Origin: Parcubacteria group bacterium GW2011_GWA2_36_10
GTDB taxonomy: Bacteria > Patescibacteriota > Patescibacteriia > UBA1558 > GWA2-36-10
DNA: 6,506 nucleotides
Assembly (NCBI GenBank): GCA_000991205.1
Contig: LBRC01000047.1
Location: 1-6,506, forward strand
Direction of reading: 5' to 3'
Part shown: positions 6,424 to 6,506 of the stretch, one piece after another
How the letters are laid out: every line of letters begins with the position of its first letter
How positions within the stretch are numbered: position 1 is the stretch's first letter
Position numbers and translations under genes: made by a program
Notes under the pieces: model-generated
Database searches by the model: none
Told to the model about the DNA's origin: nothing
The model's input: the letters and a program-made list of their open reading frames with translations, nothing else

Positions 6424-6446
6424 ATTTTTGTTTTACTTATGTCTTT

Positions 6447-6475
6447 ATTATACAATATTTTTTTGAAAAAGGAAA
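6447..6475 (-). promoter_or_regulatory. Probable sigma70-type promoter for the operon
   Basis: On the minus strand a perfect TATAAT lies at 6452-6447. A weak -35 candidate, TTTCCT (6475-6470), stands 17 bases upstream and shares only three bases with TTGACA. Transcription would start near 6440, giving a leader of about 17 nt before the ATG at 6423. The leader (ending AAGTAAAACAAAAAT) is A-rich and has no Shine-Dalgarno sequence. The spacers between the downstream genes are short (8, 64, 7 and 9 nt), so this one promoter could serve all of them. The -10 box is clear; the -35 is uncertain. Confidence 0.6.
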
Positions 6476-6477
6476 TT

Positions 6478-6506
6478 ACCACCCAGGGGGTGGTCGCCCT
6501 CTGGGC
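6478..6506. repeat. GC-rich imperfect palindrome upstream of the operon, cut by the window edge
   Basis: ACCACCC (6478-6484) pairs with GGGTGGT (6488-6494) around AGG. As an alternative, CCCAGGGGG (6482-6490) pairs with CCCTCTGGG (6497-6505) with one G-T pair around a 6-base loop. Two mutually exclusive hairpins are therefore possible. The following CGCCCTCTGGGC suggests that the element continues beyond the edge. Like the hairpin at 3505-3527, it is a GC-rich island in AT-rich intergenic DNA. It could be a dispersed intergenic palindrome or the terminator of an upstream gene; no T-run is visible on the side that can be seen. Confidence 0.5.

Noticed and set aside
6122..6466. Plus-strand ORF of 114 codons at the right end
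   Set aside because: It lies opposite the signal peptide and N-terminal part of gene A and runs through its promoter; composition is that of a shadow frame.

Overview
The window is an AT-rich stretch with every recognisable gene on the minus strand, read from high to low coordinates. It looks like one operon for large exported, low-complexity surface proteins. The style of the proteins suggests a member of the Candidate Phyla Radiation (Patescibacteria, Parcubacteria-like). Signs of this are short Lys-rich signal peptides followed by Pro/Gly/Asn-rich 'P..NPL..DL' segments, glycine-aromatic 'GVYG' repeats, 'GWAW..NIGW' repeats, and Cys-tipped C-termini. Genes have no Shine-Dalgarno sequence and use standard TAA stops with no in-frame TGA. 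The lineage is inferred from protein style; there is no marker gene here.

Layout in transcription order: a palindromic intergenic element at the right edge (6478-6506); a promoter with a perfect TATAAT box (6447-6452); gene A, 444 aa (6423-5089); gene B, 508 aa (5080-3554), 8 nt downstream; a 64-nt spacer with a perfect GC-rich hairpin (3505-3527); a 75-aa ORF with a signal peptide (3489-3262); gene C, 514 aa from a GTG (3254-1710), with no signal peptide of its own; and gene D, at least 566 aa (1700 to beyond position 1), 9 nt downstream of C. No stretch over 300 bases lacks a gene.

A, B and C are paralogues. They share glycine-aromatic repeats, a 'LLxLQ....DKFxV' segment and a C-terminal module with four cysteines in fixed spacing (C-x17-C-x-C-x16..19-C). 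B and C also share a central Pro-rich linker and a two-Cys domain. D belongs to another surface family: it has three Trp-rich repeats, a calcium-loop-like insert, a block of 13 cysteines and a Val/Ile/Gly-rich C-terminal region. D is open to the window edge and was translated by hand.

The most striking point is that the 75-aa ORF and gene C are one base out of frame with each other. Removing one base from the AAATT run near 3262-3268 would fuse them into one 592-aa secreted protein. The locus therefore holds either a recently broken gene, an assembly error, or an unusual recoding event.

The genes probably work together as a set of exported, fibre-like or cell-envelope proteins for adhesion or host contact. 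That role is inference; no enzyme, secretion machine or regulator is visible in the window.
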